In this document: in pieces, positions 25,672-34,363 of the stretch
Position numbering within the stretch: position 1 is the first letter of the stretch
Layout of the letters: each line of letters starts with the position of its first letter
Assembly: GCA_964607765.1 (NCBI GenBank)
Contig: CAZSNT010000020.1
Location: 1 to 64,000, forward strand
Origin: CAZSNT01 sp964607765
GTDB lineage: Bacteria > Verrucomicrobiota > Lentisphaeria > Oligosphaerales > JABHEG01
DNA length: 64,000 bases
Direction of reading: 5' to 3'
Notes under the pieces: model-generated
The model's input: the letters and a program-made list of their open reading frames with translations, nothing else
The model's database searches: none
What the model was told of the DNA's origin: nothing
Position numbers and translations under genes: made by a program

Positions 25672-27771
25672 TCAGGGGTGTTGGGGCAGAATCTCCGCGT
25701 CGAACTGGAAGTTGTCAGCCGTGACGTGGCCCCAGCCGCCCATCGCCTTGTCGACCACCTTGATGAACATCTTCTTGCCGGCGAACGGACTGAGGTCCCA
25801 ACTCACCTTCTGCATAACTTGGTTGTTGACGCCTCGCGCCTGTTGGACTTCCTTGCCGTCCTCCAAGCACAGAGCCACGTATGTGTCGGGCCCATTGCCC
25901 CCGCCGACTCGGAAGGTCATCTTGCCGCCCTTGGGAATGAACAGCGGGGAGACAATCACACCGGTCTGCGGATCCGAGCCTCTGTCCGCCGTCGGGCTGG
26001 GTTCCAGCGTGGTCAGGTAATGCTCGCCCTGCTTGTTGTATTCCCCTTGGTTGCGGAAGAACTCGGCTCTGCTCCCGATGATATGCCCGAACTCTCCCTC
26101 GACGACTTTCCAAGGCTGCAGTTGGCCCGACTCGAAGTCGAAGCACGCACTCTTCGCGCTCGGTGTCGCCGGGATTTTCGGGGCCGCGTTTGCCTTTGCT
26201 CCAGCACCGGTCGCCTTCTTCCGGGGAGTCTTCTCCCGCTGCTGCCGCTGCTGCGGCGGCGGCCGTTTCGGCGGATCGTAGGTCTCCAGCAGGGCTGCCA
26301 GTTCCTTGACGACCTCGGGATACTCATTGTAGACGTTCCGTGTCTGTTTCAGGTCTGCTTCCAGGTCGTAGAGCTGCGCCGGCGGCGCGTCCTTCCTGGT
26401 CTTGCCGTTCTCGATGTCGCTGTTCACGTATCCGGCGTAGCTGATTGCGGCCGGGCCTCCGAACGCATGCGCCCCGCGCTTTGCGGCCGTGAACCCGCCG
26501 CTGCCCTGAGCGCCGATGTAAACCCACTTCCCTTTGCGGACAACAAGATGGCTGAAGCTCTTGGCTGCCAGGATGACATGGTCACGAAGCGGCTTCGCCG
26601 GATTGCCGGTCAACGCCGACAGAATGTCTACACTGTCGCGGCCCTGCCCGGGTCCGAGCGCGGCGCCGGTCAGCGCCGCCAGGGTGGCGATCACGTCGAC
26701 ATTGCAGATCAGCTGGCCGGATGTCGATCCTGCCGCGATCCTGCCAGGCCAGCGGGCGATGAACGGTACGCGGTGCCCGCCTTCCCATGCGCCGAACTTG
26801 AAGCCGAGCAGTTCACCGTTCAGGCGATGCCCGGCATCCCACGCGTTCTGGCCGCCGACGTTGAACATGCCGCCGTTGTCACTGGTGAAGATGACGAGCG
26901 TGTTATCCGCGACGCCTTGCTCGTCAAGCGTCTTCATGATCTCGCCGACCATCCAGTCGAGTTCGTGCACGAAGTCGCCATACGGGCCGCAGCCACTGGT
27001 GCCTTTGAAGCGCGGATGCGGGGTGAACGGGTGGTGGATGTTTGTCGTCGCCAGATAGAGGAAAAAGGGAGACTTGCCCTGCTCCTTGATCCACGACACA
27101 GCCTTCTCCGTCAGCTTGGTGCCGACCAGCTCGTCGTCGTAAAGTGCGTGCGCCGCATCGGCCCCGCCGATGGTTCCGGTTCCCATCTTCTCCGGGAACT
27201 CCCTGGTCTTGGCCGCCTTGCGGAAGACGAACGGGTCCTCGGGAACCAGCCCCACGACCCGGTGATTCTCAACATAGACAAAGGGCGGGTGGCTGTTCAC
27301 GACCGGCACGCCGAAGTAATAGTCAAATCCCACCTCCAGCGGACCGGGTTTGAGTTCGCCGTTCCAGTCGGGAGTGCCTTTACCGAACCCGAGATGCCAT
27401 TTGCCGATACAGGCGGTGGCGTAGCCGGCTTCCTTCATCACACTGGCTGCGGTCTGCTGGGCGGTGTCAATGAGAAGGGGCGATCTGAGCATGGCGGGGC
27501 CACCACCGAGCTTCCGGTGCGGGTACTCACCCGTCAGCAGGGCGTAGCGGGACGGCGTGCAGACCGCGGAGGCGGAGTGGGCATCGGTGAAACGCCTGCC
27601 TTCGGCGGCAAGCAGGTCGATGTTCGGTGTCTGCAGTTTGGTGGCCCCGTAGCAGCTCAGGTCGCCGTACCCGAGGTCGTCTGCGAAGATCAGGACGACG
27701 TTCGGTCTGTCGGCCGCCAATGCCGACAGAGACCAAGCCAGCAGGGCCATTACGCTCAGACATACTCTCAT
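25672..27771 (-). CDS. Exported arylsulfatase with C-terminal beta-sandwich extension
   Basis: 699 residues from ATG 27771, which follows GGAG and begins a signal peptide (MRVCLSVMALLAWSLSALAA). The sulfatase core has RPNVVLIFADDLGYGDLS, the formylglycine motif CTPSR with Cys-71, GKWHLGFGKG and TSDNGG. After a basic, Gln/Pro-rich linker (about residues 500-535), residues about 545-699 form an extra domain (FDFESGQL, GEHYLTTLE, GVIVSPLFIP, DLSPFAGKKMFIKVVD). This resembles the beta-sandwich seen attached to GH32-type enzymes and is probably glycan-binding. Unlike the other sulfatases here, this one has a clear Sec signal. It lies 26 bp downstream of the DeoC-family gene. Confidence 0.92.
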   Translation of the reverse strand: MRVCLSVMALLAWSLSALAADRPNVVLIFADDLGYGDLSCYGATKLQTPNIDLLAAEGRRFTDAHSASAVCTPSRYALLTGEYPHRKLGGGPAMLRSPLLIDTAQQTAASVMKEAGYATACIGKWHLGFGKGTPDWNGELKPGPLEVGFDYYFGVPVVNSHPPFVYVENHRVVGLVPEDPFVFRKAAKTREFPEKMGTGTIGGADAAHALYDDELVGTKLTEKAVSWIKEQGKSPFFLYLATTNIHHPFTPHPRFKGTSGCGPYGDFVHELDWMVGEIMKTLDEQGVADNTLVIFTSDNGGMFNVGGQNAWDAGHRLNGELLGFKFGAWEGGHRVPFIARWPGRIAAGSTSGQLICNVDVIATLAALTGAALGPGQGRDSVDILSALTGNPAKPLRDHVILAAKSFSHLVVRKGKWVYIGAQGSGGFTAAKRGAHAFGGPAAISYAGYVNSDIENGKTRKDAPPAQLYDLEADLKQTRNVYNEYPEVVKELAALLETYDPPKRPPPQQRQQREKTPRKKATGAGAKANAAPKIPATPSAKSACFDFESGQLQPWKVVEGEFGHIIGSRAEFFRNQGEYNKQGEHYLTTLEPSPTADRGSDPQTGVIVSPLFIPKGGKMTFRVGGGNGPDTYVALCLEDGKEVQQARGVNNQVMQKVSWDLSPFAGKKMFIKVVDKAMGGWGHVTADNFQFDAEILPQHP

Positions 27772-27797
27772 CGGAATCTCCTTTATCGGGTCGCCAC

Positions 27798-28505
27798 CTA
27801 GTACGCGGAAGGGCTGGGAATGCCTGCTTCGCAGACGCCCGTCTCCAGTCCGTTCAGGATGGCCGTCGCCGTACGCACACCGATGCCGAAGCGCGTCACG
27901 CCGATTCCGAGCATCTTCAGTATCGTGTCGAGGTCGCGGACACCGCCCGCCGCCTTCACTTGGCAACGGCCGCCGACAGTCTCCTTCATCAGTCTGACGT
28001 TCTCGAACGTCGCACCGGTGGGCGCCCACCCGGTTCCGGTCTTGACGAAAGCCACGCCCAGGCCGGCACAGATGTCCGAGGCAGTCACGATCTCGTCGTC
28101 GGTCAGGTGATGGCACTCGAGGATGACTTTCAGCGGATAGCCGTCGACAGCGTCCATGACCGACCGGATGTCGTCACGGTAGCGATCGAGCATGCCGGCC
28201 TTGAGCCAGGTCACGTTCTGGACCATGTCGAACTCGCGGCAGCCCATGGCAAGCTGCTCCTTCGCCTCCTGGACCTTGACGCTCGTGGTCGTGGAGCCGC
28301 CGGGGAACCCCACGGTCGCGGCCGGGATGACAACGTCCTGCCCTTTCAGTTGCTCAATAAGATAGGGCATGTGCGCCGGCAAGACGAAGACGGCGTACAC
28401 ACCGTGTTCTCTGGCCAACGCGACTGCATCGTCGATTTCTTCAAGCGTGCTGTTGGCCTGAACGCAGCTCAGGTCGATCACTCTCGCCAACGTGGAATGG
28501 TCCAT
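27798..28505 (-). CDS. DeoC-family (deoxyribose-phosphate) aldolase
   Basis: 235 residues. The Schiff-base lysine is Lys-155 in FVKTGTG, the second lysine Lys-184 in KAAGGVR and the acid Asp-93 in EFDMV, so the DeoC catalytic set is complete. The enzyme makes or breaks a carbon-carbon bond with an aldehyde product, classically acetaldehyde from 2-deoxyribose 5-phosphate. Because it sits with a dehydrogenase, an FGGY kinase and an Fe-dependent alcohol dehydrogenase, the physiological substrate may be another phosphorylated deoxy sugar or ketose. The usual nucleoside-salvage neighbours (deoA, deoB, deoD) are absent. Confidence 0.9.
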   Translation of the reverse strand: MDHSTLARVIDLSCVQANSTLEEIDDAVALAREHGVYAVFVLPAHMPYLIEQLKGQDVVIPAATVGFPGGSTTTSVKVQEAKEQLAMGCREFDMVQNVTWLKAGMLDRYRDDIRSVMDAVDGYPLKVILECHHLTDDEIVTASDICAGLGVAFVKTGTGWAPTGATFENVRLMKETVGGRCQVKAAGGVRDLDTILKMLGIGVTRFGIGVRTATAILNGLETGVCEAGIPSPSAY

Positions 28506-28898
28506 GGGGGCTTCGCCTCCGGGGTTCAGTCAATGTCATTGAATTAAGCGTCCCTTGGAGATTAGGGCGAAAGATCAAGGCGGAAGATCAAGGTGTTCCG
28601 ACCCTAGTCTTTTGCCCTCATCTTTCACCCTGATCTTCCGGGATGGCGACCAACTCCTTAACTCAACGACATTGGGTGTTCAGTGTTCGGTCCGCTCTAG
28701 GAACTCGCCCTTTCAATCTCGGGCGGCTGTTTCGCACGTAGCGCCGCACTCTGAGCGGCGGCTGTTTCCCACGTAGCGCCGCACTCTGAGCGGCGGCTGT
28801 TTCGCACGCGGCGCCCCCGGGAAGCCGCCGCTCAGAGTCCGGCGCTACGCCCGAACCGAAACTCAGGGGCGACACTGGCTCCCACGGCCCCATGCCGC
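28506..28898. repeat. Intergenic region with hairpin repeats
   Basis: 393 bases without a gene, inside the minus-strand cluster. Two direct copies of a 34-bp unit (starting near 28723 and 28757) and a partial third are followed at about 28824-28851 by the inverted form of the same sequence, so the transcript can fold into a long hairpin. Nearer the DeoC gene, the related strings at 28521-28534 and 28656-28676 and the pair AAGATCAAGG/CCTGATCTT form a second, weaker inverted repeat. This could attenuate transcription between the alcohol dehydrogenase and DeoC genes. Confidence 0.75.
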
Positions 28899-30119
28899 TC
28901 AACAGGCTCCCGCAGCCTGCCCCGCCGAGGCGGCGAGCACCTGCTCGATGTCCTCACGACTCATGACGGGGTTGCAGGCGAGGTTGCCGTCGGCACCAAA
29001 GCTCACTTTCGCGACACCATCGATGATTTTCGGAATCTCCTCGGCCGGGATTCGGACGTCGGCCAGGCTGGTGGGGACACCGATCTGTCGGAGGAAGGCC
29101 TCGAAGCGGTCGATGCCTTCCGCGATGATCGCCTCATCACTCTTGCCGGCGGTCGCGACCGCCATGACGCGTTTGGCGAAGCGTAGGTACGGCCCGGGTC
29201 GGCGTTTGGCGTTGTAGCGCATCCAGTGCGGCATGATAACCGTTAGGCTCGAGCCGTGGTTGATGCCGAATCGCGTGGTGAGCACGTGCCCCACCTGGTG
29301 CATGGGCGTCCAGCCGTCACCGGGCCACGACCAGCCGTTGATGGCGCAGGTAGCGGCCCACATCAGGTTGCCGCGTGCATCGATGTTCTCCGGATCCTCG
29401 AGGGCGATGGTCACGTTCTCGATGGTCGTGCGCATGCAGCCTTCCTGGAAGCTGTGCTGCAGCGGCGTGCCATCCTGGGAGTTGATGTAGATCTCGAGGA
29501 CGTGGCTGATGGCGTCGGCGGCAGCACAGGCGGTCTGCTGCGGGGGCAGTGAGGTGGTGAGTTCGGGATCGAGGATGGCCACTCTCGGGAACAGGCACTC
29601 GGCCCAGATGTAGGATTTCTCCTGTCGGGCCTTGCTGGTCACCACCGAGCACATGTTCATCTCGCTGCCCGTGGCCGGCAAGGTCGGGATGGCCAGAAGC
29701 GGCAGAGCCTTCTCCGGCGGCGCAATGCTGGCGTCGGACCCGTCATGCCGATGGTACACCATGTTCCACAGGTCCCCGTCGTAATAGACGCCCGCGGCGA
29801 TCGCCTTGGCGCCGTCCATGGCGGATCCGCCACCCACGGCAACAACCACGTCGCAACCGGCCTCCCGCGCCAGGGCAACGCCCGCGGCTACTGTCTCAAT
29901 GGCCGGATTCTCCTCAAACTGGCAGAACGCCACCACATCGAGACCGTTCTCCGCCAGAGACGCCTCAACAGCCTCGAGCACGGGCGCCAACGGCCCGAGT
30001 CTGCTGTAACTGACAAGGAGCGCGCTGCTCCCGAGTTCGGCAGCCTTCTCGCCGGCCAGGGCAACCTTGCCGGCGCCGAATGTGACACGCACGGGATTGT
30101 AGAAGTCGAATTCGAACAT
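28899..30119 (-). CDS. Iron-containing alcohol dehydrogenase (group III)
   Basis: 406 residues, complete. It shows the NAD(P)-binding VAVGGGSAMDGAKAIA, the LLAIPTLPATGSEM loop, and the metal-site segments AADAISHVLEIY and MHQVGHVLTTRFGINHG that carry the Asp and His ligands. The sequence type is close to the butanol dehydrogenase/YqhD/FucO group, which reduces aldehydes such as lactaldehyde. As the first gene behind the regulated promoter at about 30200, it is well placed to reduce the aldehyde released by the DeoC-family aldolase. A 393-bp repeat-filled gap separates it from that gene. Confidence 0.92.
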   Translation of the reverse strand: MFEFDFYNPVRVTFGAGKVALAGEKAAELGSSALLVSYSRLGPLAPVLEAVEASLAENGLDVVAFCQFEENPAIETVAAGVALAREAGCDVVVAVGGGSAMDGAKAIAAGVYYDGDLWNMVYHRHDGSDASIAPPEKALPLLAIPTLPATGSEMNMCSVVTSKARQEKSYIWAECLFPRVAILDPELTTSLPPQQTACAAADAISHVLEIYINSQDGTPLQHSFQEGCMRTTIENVTIALEDPENIDARGNLMWAATCAINGWSWPGDGWTPMHQVGHVLTTRFGINHGSSLTVIMPHWMRYNAKRRPGPYLRFAKRVMAVATAGKSDEAIIAEGIDRFEAFLRQIGVPTSLADVRIPAEEIPKIIDGVAKVSFGADGNLACNPVMSREDIEQVLAASAGQAAGAC

Positions 30120-30176
30120 GCTGGACCTCCGCGACTGCCCTCAGACCGGCTCCTGACGCAGAAAAGAAGATAACGT

Positions 30177-30221
30177 CATGATGTTTCATGGCAAGATACA
30201 AACTCGAAGCGACCCTGTCAA
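30177..30221 (-). promoter_or_regulatory. Sigma70-type promoter with overlapping inverted repeat (candidate GntR operator)
   Basis: On the minus strand TTGACA (30221-30216), a 17-bp spacer and TATCTT (30198-30193) make a strong vegetative-type promoter pointing at the alcohol dehydrogenase gene. Just past the -10 lies CATGA-TGTT-TCATG (30190-30177), a perfect inverted repeat covering the expected transcription start. It is a natural site for repression by the GntR/UTRA regulator encoded immediately upstream. Confidence 0.65.
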
Positions 30222-30282
30222 GACAGCCGGGCCGGTTGCGGCAGAAGCTGTATCAGAAACACTCGACCGGACGCTCTCCCCT

Positions 30283-31014
30283 TCAGGCGTGCCGGCGGCC
30301 GGACCCGGTGACGCTGAATTCGTACCGTGTGCCGTCGACCAGAAGTTCCATCGATTCGAAGGGGCCGCGCGGGTCGGAGCTGACTCGGTGGTTGACAAGA
30401 AGAGCCACGGGTGCCTCCATCTCGAGGATCCTCGCCTCCTCGGCGGTGGCCAGCCGGGCACTGATCCGGTCCTCGGTGCTGAGGAGCCGAATCCCATACT
30501 TCTCTTCCAGGTACCGGTAGAGAGAAGGGCCCCACTCGTCGTCCGAGCCGAAGTTAGGAAAGTACCGGGCAACCAAGTGGTTACACATGATCGCGAGTGG
30601 ACGGCCGTCGGCGATGACGAGACGTCTGAGCTGAAGGAGGTCCTCCCCTTTGGTGACCCGCAGCTCCTGCGCGAGACTGTCCGTGGCCGGGACGGTGCGG
30701 CACGAAAGGACTTTGTTTCTGCCCTTCATACCAAAGGTCTTGAGAGTCTCGCTGAACGACGTGATTGTGTTGAGCCGTTGGGTGTGAATGCCTGGCTCGG
30801 CGATCGTGGTGCCTCGGCCCTGCTGCACCAGAACGAGACCCCGGGCACGAAGTATCTCAACGGCTTTCCGGACCGTGGTGCGGGAGACATTGAACTGCCT
30901 GCAGAGCTCCGGCTCCGGGGGAAGGAAGTCCCCCGGCTTGTAGACCCCCGACTCGATCTGGGTCTCGAGGGATTCGTAAACCTGCTGGTAAGAGTATCTA
31001 CGTTGTGACGTCAT
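30283..31014 (-). CDS. GntR-family transcriptional regulator with UTRA domain (HutC subfamily)
   Basis: 243 residues from ATG 31014; the longer frame begins at TTG 31074 and has no supporting ribosome site. Residues about 8-75 are the winged HTH (YQQVYESLETQIESGVYKPG, LPPEPELCRQFNVSRTTVRKAVEILRARGLV in two pieces). Residues about 95-235 are a UTRA effector-binding domain (LYRYLEEKYGIRL, ARILEMEAPVALLV). Such proteins usually repress sugar or amino-sugar operons and release DNA on binding a phosphorylated sugar. It is transcribed in the same direction as the alcohol dehydrogenase cluster and probably controls it through the inverted repeat at 30177-30190. Confidence 0.92.
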   Translation of the reverse strand: MTSQRRYSYQQVYESLETQIESGVYKPGDFLPPEPELCRQFNVSRTTVRKAVEILRARGLVLVQQGRGTTIAEPGIHTQRLNTITSFSETLKTFGMKGRNKVLSCRTVPATDSLAQELRVTKGEDLLQLRRLVIADGRPLAIMCNHLVARYFPNFGSDDEWGPSLYRYLEEKYGIRLLSTEDRISARLATAEEARILEMEAPVALLVNHRVSSDPRGPFESMELLVDGTRYEFSVTGSGRRHA

Positions 31015-31043
31015 GGAGCATGGGCCTTCCGCGCTTTCTGCGC

Positions 31044-31055
31044 TGACTATAGTCA
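31044..31055. promoter_or_regulatory. 12-bp perfect palindrome upstream of the GntR gene
   Basis: TGACTATAGTCA lies 30 bp before the regulator's ATG and between it and the divergent beta-helix gene. It could be an autoregulatory operator, and its TATAGT core could also serve as a -10 element. It does not share sequence with the inverted repeat at 30177-30190, which weakens the case that one protein binds both. Confidence 0.4.
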
Positions 31056-31227
31056 CCCGTGCCGAATGATCCAAGGAAGAAGTCGAACCAACGTTTGAGC
31101 GCGGCGTTGACAGAGAGCGGTTCCGGCATCAGACTTCGGTGCGCGCAACATCGGATGGCATTCAGCCGAAATCACCGGTCGAGCCCTGCCTCCCGGTGTT
31201 GCGACTGTTGCCAACGGAGAGACGCCT

Positions 31228-32889
31228 ATGTTACCGGGACCGGAAAAAGACACGAGCGGATTGCCGTTTACTCCACGGCGACGCAATGCGGTTGCGAGAC
31301 GGCTCGACATGCTGGCCGCGGCCATGGCTCTGTGCCTTTGTGGACCGGGCCGACTCGTCTGCTCTGCAGATCCCGCGGAGAAAGGAAACACGCAACTCAT
31401 GAACGCGCTCCGGTACGAGGATTTTGGGGCTCGTGGCGACGGTGTGACCGACGATATCGACGCCATTGTCAAGGCCCACGAATCTGCCAATCAGCGCAAC
31501 CTGCCCGTAAAGGCCGACGACGGGGCGACCTACTACATCAGCGGGAAGAACAGGACGGCCGTCATACAGACCGACACCGACTTCGGCTCAGCCAAGTTCA
31601 TCATTGACGATACCGCCGTCGAGAACCGCAGGGCGAGCATCTTCACGGTCCGATCCGAGCTGCAGTCGCTCAACTTGAAGGGAATCTCCTCCCTCAAAAG
31701 GAACCAGCCCAGGATCGACGTCTCGCTGCCCGATACGTGCCTGGTCAGCGTCACCAATTCCCGAGTCAAACGCTATATCAGGTACGGCGCCAACCGGAAC
31801 AAGGGGGCCTCGCAGACTGACGTCTTCATCGCCGACAGAGACGGCAGTGTCGATATGAACGCCCCGATCGTTTGGGATTTCGACCAGATCACACGCATCA
31901 CCGCTCAGCCGATCGACCCGACGCCGCTGACCGTCACCGGCGGCCGTTTCACCACCATTGCCAACGCCGCCGAGTCGAACCACGGCTACTACGCACGGGG
32001 GATCGCGATCAGGCGCTCGAACGTTGTCGTCGACGGCCTGGAGCACCGCATCACGGGCGAGGGCGACCACGGTGCACCCTACAGCGGCTTCATCAATATC
32101 GGCAGCTGCGCCAACGTGACGGTCAGGAACACCGTCCTGACCGGACACAAAACGTACCGGAAGATTGGCTCAGCGGGAACCAAAGTCTCCATGGGCACGT
32201 ATGACATCTCGCTCAATCGGGCCGTGAACGTCGCCTTCGTGAACTGCAGTCAGACCAATGACATCAAGAACGGCAGGTACTGGGGGATCATGGGCTCGAA
32301 CTACTGCAAGAACCTGTCTTTCGATCGATGCACTCTCTCCCGGTTCGACGCGCATCAGGGCGTTGCCAATGCAGCGATCCGCAACTCGACCCTGGGCCAT
32401 ATGGGGATCAACGCCATCGGCACCGGCACGTTCCTCGTGGAGAACTCCACCATCTACGGGCGAAGCCTCATCAACCTGCGCCCCGATTACGGCAGTACGT
32501 GGGAGGGCGAGTTCATCATCCGCAACTGTGTCTTCGTGCCCGCGTGCGGCAGGCCGGTCACCGCCAGTCTGATCGGAGGATCCTACTCCGGGAAGCACGA
32601 TTTCGGCTATACCTGTTACATGCCTGAGCGAATCACCATCGACACACTCCACATCGACGATACCCGGCGCCCCGACAACTACCGCGGCCCGGCCGTCTTC
32701 GCGAATTTCAACCGGAAGTTCACCGACGATTCCTACGTCGAGGAATACCCCTACGTCAAGACGCGGGAGGTCATTCTGAAGAACGTGACGACCGCCAGCG
32801 GCAAGCCCTTGAGAGTCAGCGACAACCCAGTCATGTTCAAGGACGTGACGGTGAAATACAGCGGCGCGCCCCCCGTGTCCCCTCCCTGA
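31228..32889 (+). CDS. Exported right-handed beta-helix protein (pectate-lyase-3 superfamily)
   Basis: 553 residues. The N-terminal hydrophobic stretch (LDMLAAAMALCLCGPGRLVCSA) is a signal sequence behind a basic leader. The mature protein opens with the Pectate_lyase_3 signature YEDFGARGDGVTDDIDAI, then continues as parallel beta-helix coils rich in N-x-T/V-I-x-N steps (IRNSTLGHMGINAIG, FLVENSTIYG). Proteins of this fold cleave or bind acidic polysaccharides, and catalytic residues cannot be assigned from sequence alone. A GGAGAG site lies before the ATG at 31228. It is divergent from the GntR regulator and may belong to the same regulon. Confidence 0.8.
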   Translation: MLPGPEKDTSGLPFTPRRRNAVARRLDMLAAAMALCLCGPGRLVCSADPAEKGNTQLMNALRYEDFGARGDGVTDDIDAIVKAHESANQRNLPVKADDGATYYISGKNRTAVIQTDTDFGSAKFIIDDTAVENRRASIFTVRSELQSLNLKGISSLKRNQPRIDVSLPDTCLVSVTNSRVKRYIRYGANRNKGASQTDVFIADRDGSVDMNAPIVWDFDQITRITAQPIDPTPLTVTGGRFTTIANAAESNHGYYARGIAIRRSNVVVDGLEHRITGEGDHGAPYSGFINIGSCANVTVRNTVLTGHKTYRKIGSAGTKVSMGTYDISLNRAVNVAFVNCSQTNDIKNGRYWGIMGSNYCKNLSFDRCTLSRFDAHQGVANAAIRNSTLGHMGINAIGTGTFLVENSTIYGRSLINLRPDYGSTWEGEFIIRNCVFVPACGRPVTASLIGGSYSGKHDFGYTCYMPERITIDTLHIDDTRRPDNYRGPAVFANFNRKFTDDSYVEEYPYVKTREVILKNVTTASGKPLRVSDNPVMFKDVTVKYSGAPPVSPP

Positions 32890-32904
32890 GTGTCGTCCGG
32901 CCTC

Positions 32905-32939
32905 GGCGGATCGAAGGCGTTAACGGGATCATTTTTACA
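32905..32939 (-). pseudogene. RHS core remnant (about 35 bp)
   Basis: The reverse strand encodes CKNDPVNAFDP, the conserved end of an RHS-repeat core just before the variable tip. The DNA matches 38783-38816 at all but about two positions. Nothing RHS-like flanks it on either side, so it is a scrap left by recombination or decay. It lies just after the stop of the beta-helix gene. Confidence 0.6.
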
Positions 32940-33107
32940 GACGAACGTCGTCCCCAAAAACGCCCTATAATAAGCGGTTTTTCGCTGACATGCAGGTCAG
33001 CGAACAACACCCCGACGCAAATCTGTCAAAGAGCAAGCAGGGAACGCAAAATCCCAGCGACGCACGGACAGACGCAACGTCAGCATCCGGCCGCCAGCCG
33101 CCTTCGC

Positions 33108-33302
33108 TCACCGATGCGTCACAGCAGCAACGCGAGTCGTCTTCTCACGAAACCTTCGTATCTGCTCCGACTCGTCGGCTGTAGCGTTGATGAACTCCAC
33201 GTATGAGCTGAACTCGGCACGTCGTGCCTCGTATTCCCGCCGAAGATCCGCCTGAATCCGACACTTCAAGTCAACGCAGTCGATTCTCTCAGCGGTCGTC
33301 AT
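33108..33302 (-). CDS. Small partner of PIN toxin (antitoxin-like)
   Basis: 64 residues, highly charged, helical in pattern (DCVDLKCRIQADLRREYEAR and IRRFREK). It overlaps the PIN-domain gene by 14 bp and follows it on the same strand, the arrangement seen where a short protein with a DCV-x-K-x-x-I-Q motif accompanies a PIN nuclease. I infer that it is the cognate antitoxin. No DNA-binding domain is evident. Confidence 0.6.
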   Translation of the reverse strand: MTTAERIDCVDLKCRIQADLRREYEARRAEFSSYVEFINATADESEQIRRFREKTTRVAAVTHR

Positions 33303-33756
33303 CGTATGCTACCTCCAGGGGGCTGAGAATCGTCATGGACCGGTATCCCTGAGCGACGTTGACACCGTTGAAGCCGATTATGCGGTTGTAGTTCACGATG
33401 TGCCGGAAGTTCCAGCTCAGGATCAGGTCCGCTCCAGCCACAGTTGCCGCCGCAACATGCAACGCGTCGCTCTCCGAGGCCGGCCCAACCACTCCTCTGT
33501 GGACGTACTCGCCTGCCAGCGCTTCCACTTCGCTATCAATGGGAACTTCCTCCACTGAGTCGGGGGGAAGTGACTGCCAAACCGTCTGAATCGGCCCTGG
33601 AGCCTTGACCAATTCCCGAAGTGTTTCCGGGGACAACAGAACCCGGAATTCGCCCTGATCAACACGTTCGAAGAAACGTCGGCTCGGAATCTCGAACTCA
33701 ACATCCTGAGTCCCGCCAAAGACGGACGTATCGACGTAAGCACGCACACGGTGCAT
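33289..33756 (-). CDS. PIN-domain nuclease (VapC-like toxin)
   Basis: 155 residues. PIN-fold acidic residues can be seen: Asp-9 in YVDTSVFGG, Glu-44/Glu-48 in LSPETLRELV, Asp-97 in SESDALHVAAAT and the ADLILSWNFRHI segment near 109-120. Such enzymes cleave RNA and are kept in check by a small antitoxin; the overlapping downstream gene fits that role. GGAG precedes the ATG at 33756. The order toxin-then-partner is the reverse of classical vapBC but normal for this PIN subgroup. It marks the start of a decayed accessory region. Confidence 0.8.
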   Translation of the reverse strand: MHRVRAYVDTSVFGGTQDVEFEIPSRRFFERVDQGEFRVLLSPETLRELVKAPGPIQTVWQSLPPDSVEEVPIDSEVEALAGEYVHRGVVGPASESDALHVAAATVAGADLILSWNFRHIVNYNRIIGFNGVNVAQGYRSMTILSPLEVAYDDDR

Positions 33757-34129
33757 GGTTGATCTCCAGAGCTGTTCCTCGTATGTACTCTAGTCGCATC
33801 TGGCCGTACAAGCAACGGGCAGGCGGAGTTGTTCATGTGATACCGTTCCCCACGTTGGCGACGACTACAGAGAATCCGCCCCACGACCGCGTCACGTTCC
33901 ACGCCAAAAGAGGCCATCCAGACAGCGCCGGAACGCGCTGGACGACTGCATCCACGCCATGCCTCCGAGCTACCGGAAGAGCTCGATGACCTCAAGATGA
34001 GTGGCGGCAAGCGGCCCGAAAACAGGCCTAAAGGCACCCGAAAGGTCAGCCCGTGCTGTATGTCTAGTGTTCCAGCTGCGCGCGTCCTGAACTCGCTGGG
34101 ACACTTCAGCGGTGCCTGCGAGTGCTACC

Positions 34130-34248
34130 TTGACCAACGCGAGAGCGGGACGGCGTCGGCTACATCAGGAACCGTTGAGGAGCTGGGCGAAAGGGGAGCG
34201 GCTGGCGCGATGGCTGCGAACTTCAGCCGCCAACGTGACAGACGCGGT
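34130..34248 (+). repeat. Copy A of a ~119-bp dispersed coding-like repeat
   Basis: It matches 35640-35758 with scattered substitutions. In the frame reading LRSWAKGERLARWLR the two copies differ mainly at third codon positions without changing the residue, plus a few conservative changes. That suggests both descend from a real protein-coding segment. It is not recognised as a known family. Confidence 0.75.
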
Positions 34249-34363
34249 ACAAGCTGTCCAGGCTTGTCGGCGGACACGTAAAGTCCAAAGCGTAGGCCCG
34301 ACCCCAACTCCTCGACCCCGGAACTGCTCTCCGACGGTGACGACTCGACTACTGCGGGGCGCA

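Noticed and set aside
31015..31074. Longer GntR regulator starting at 31074
   Set aside because: That start is TTG and the added residues are not typical of the family; ATG 31014 begins just before the winged-helix domain.
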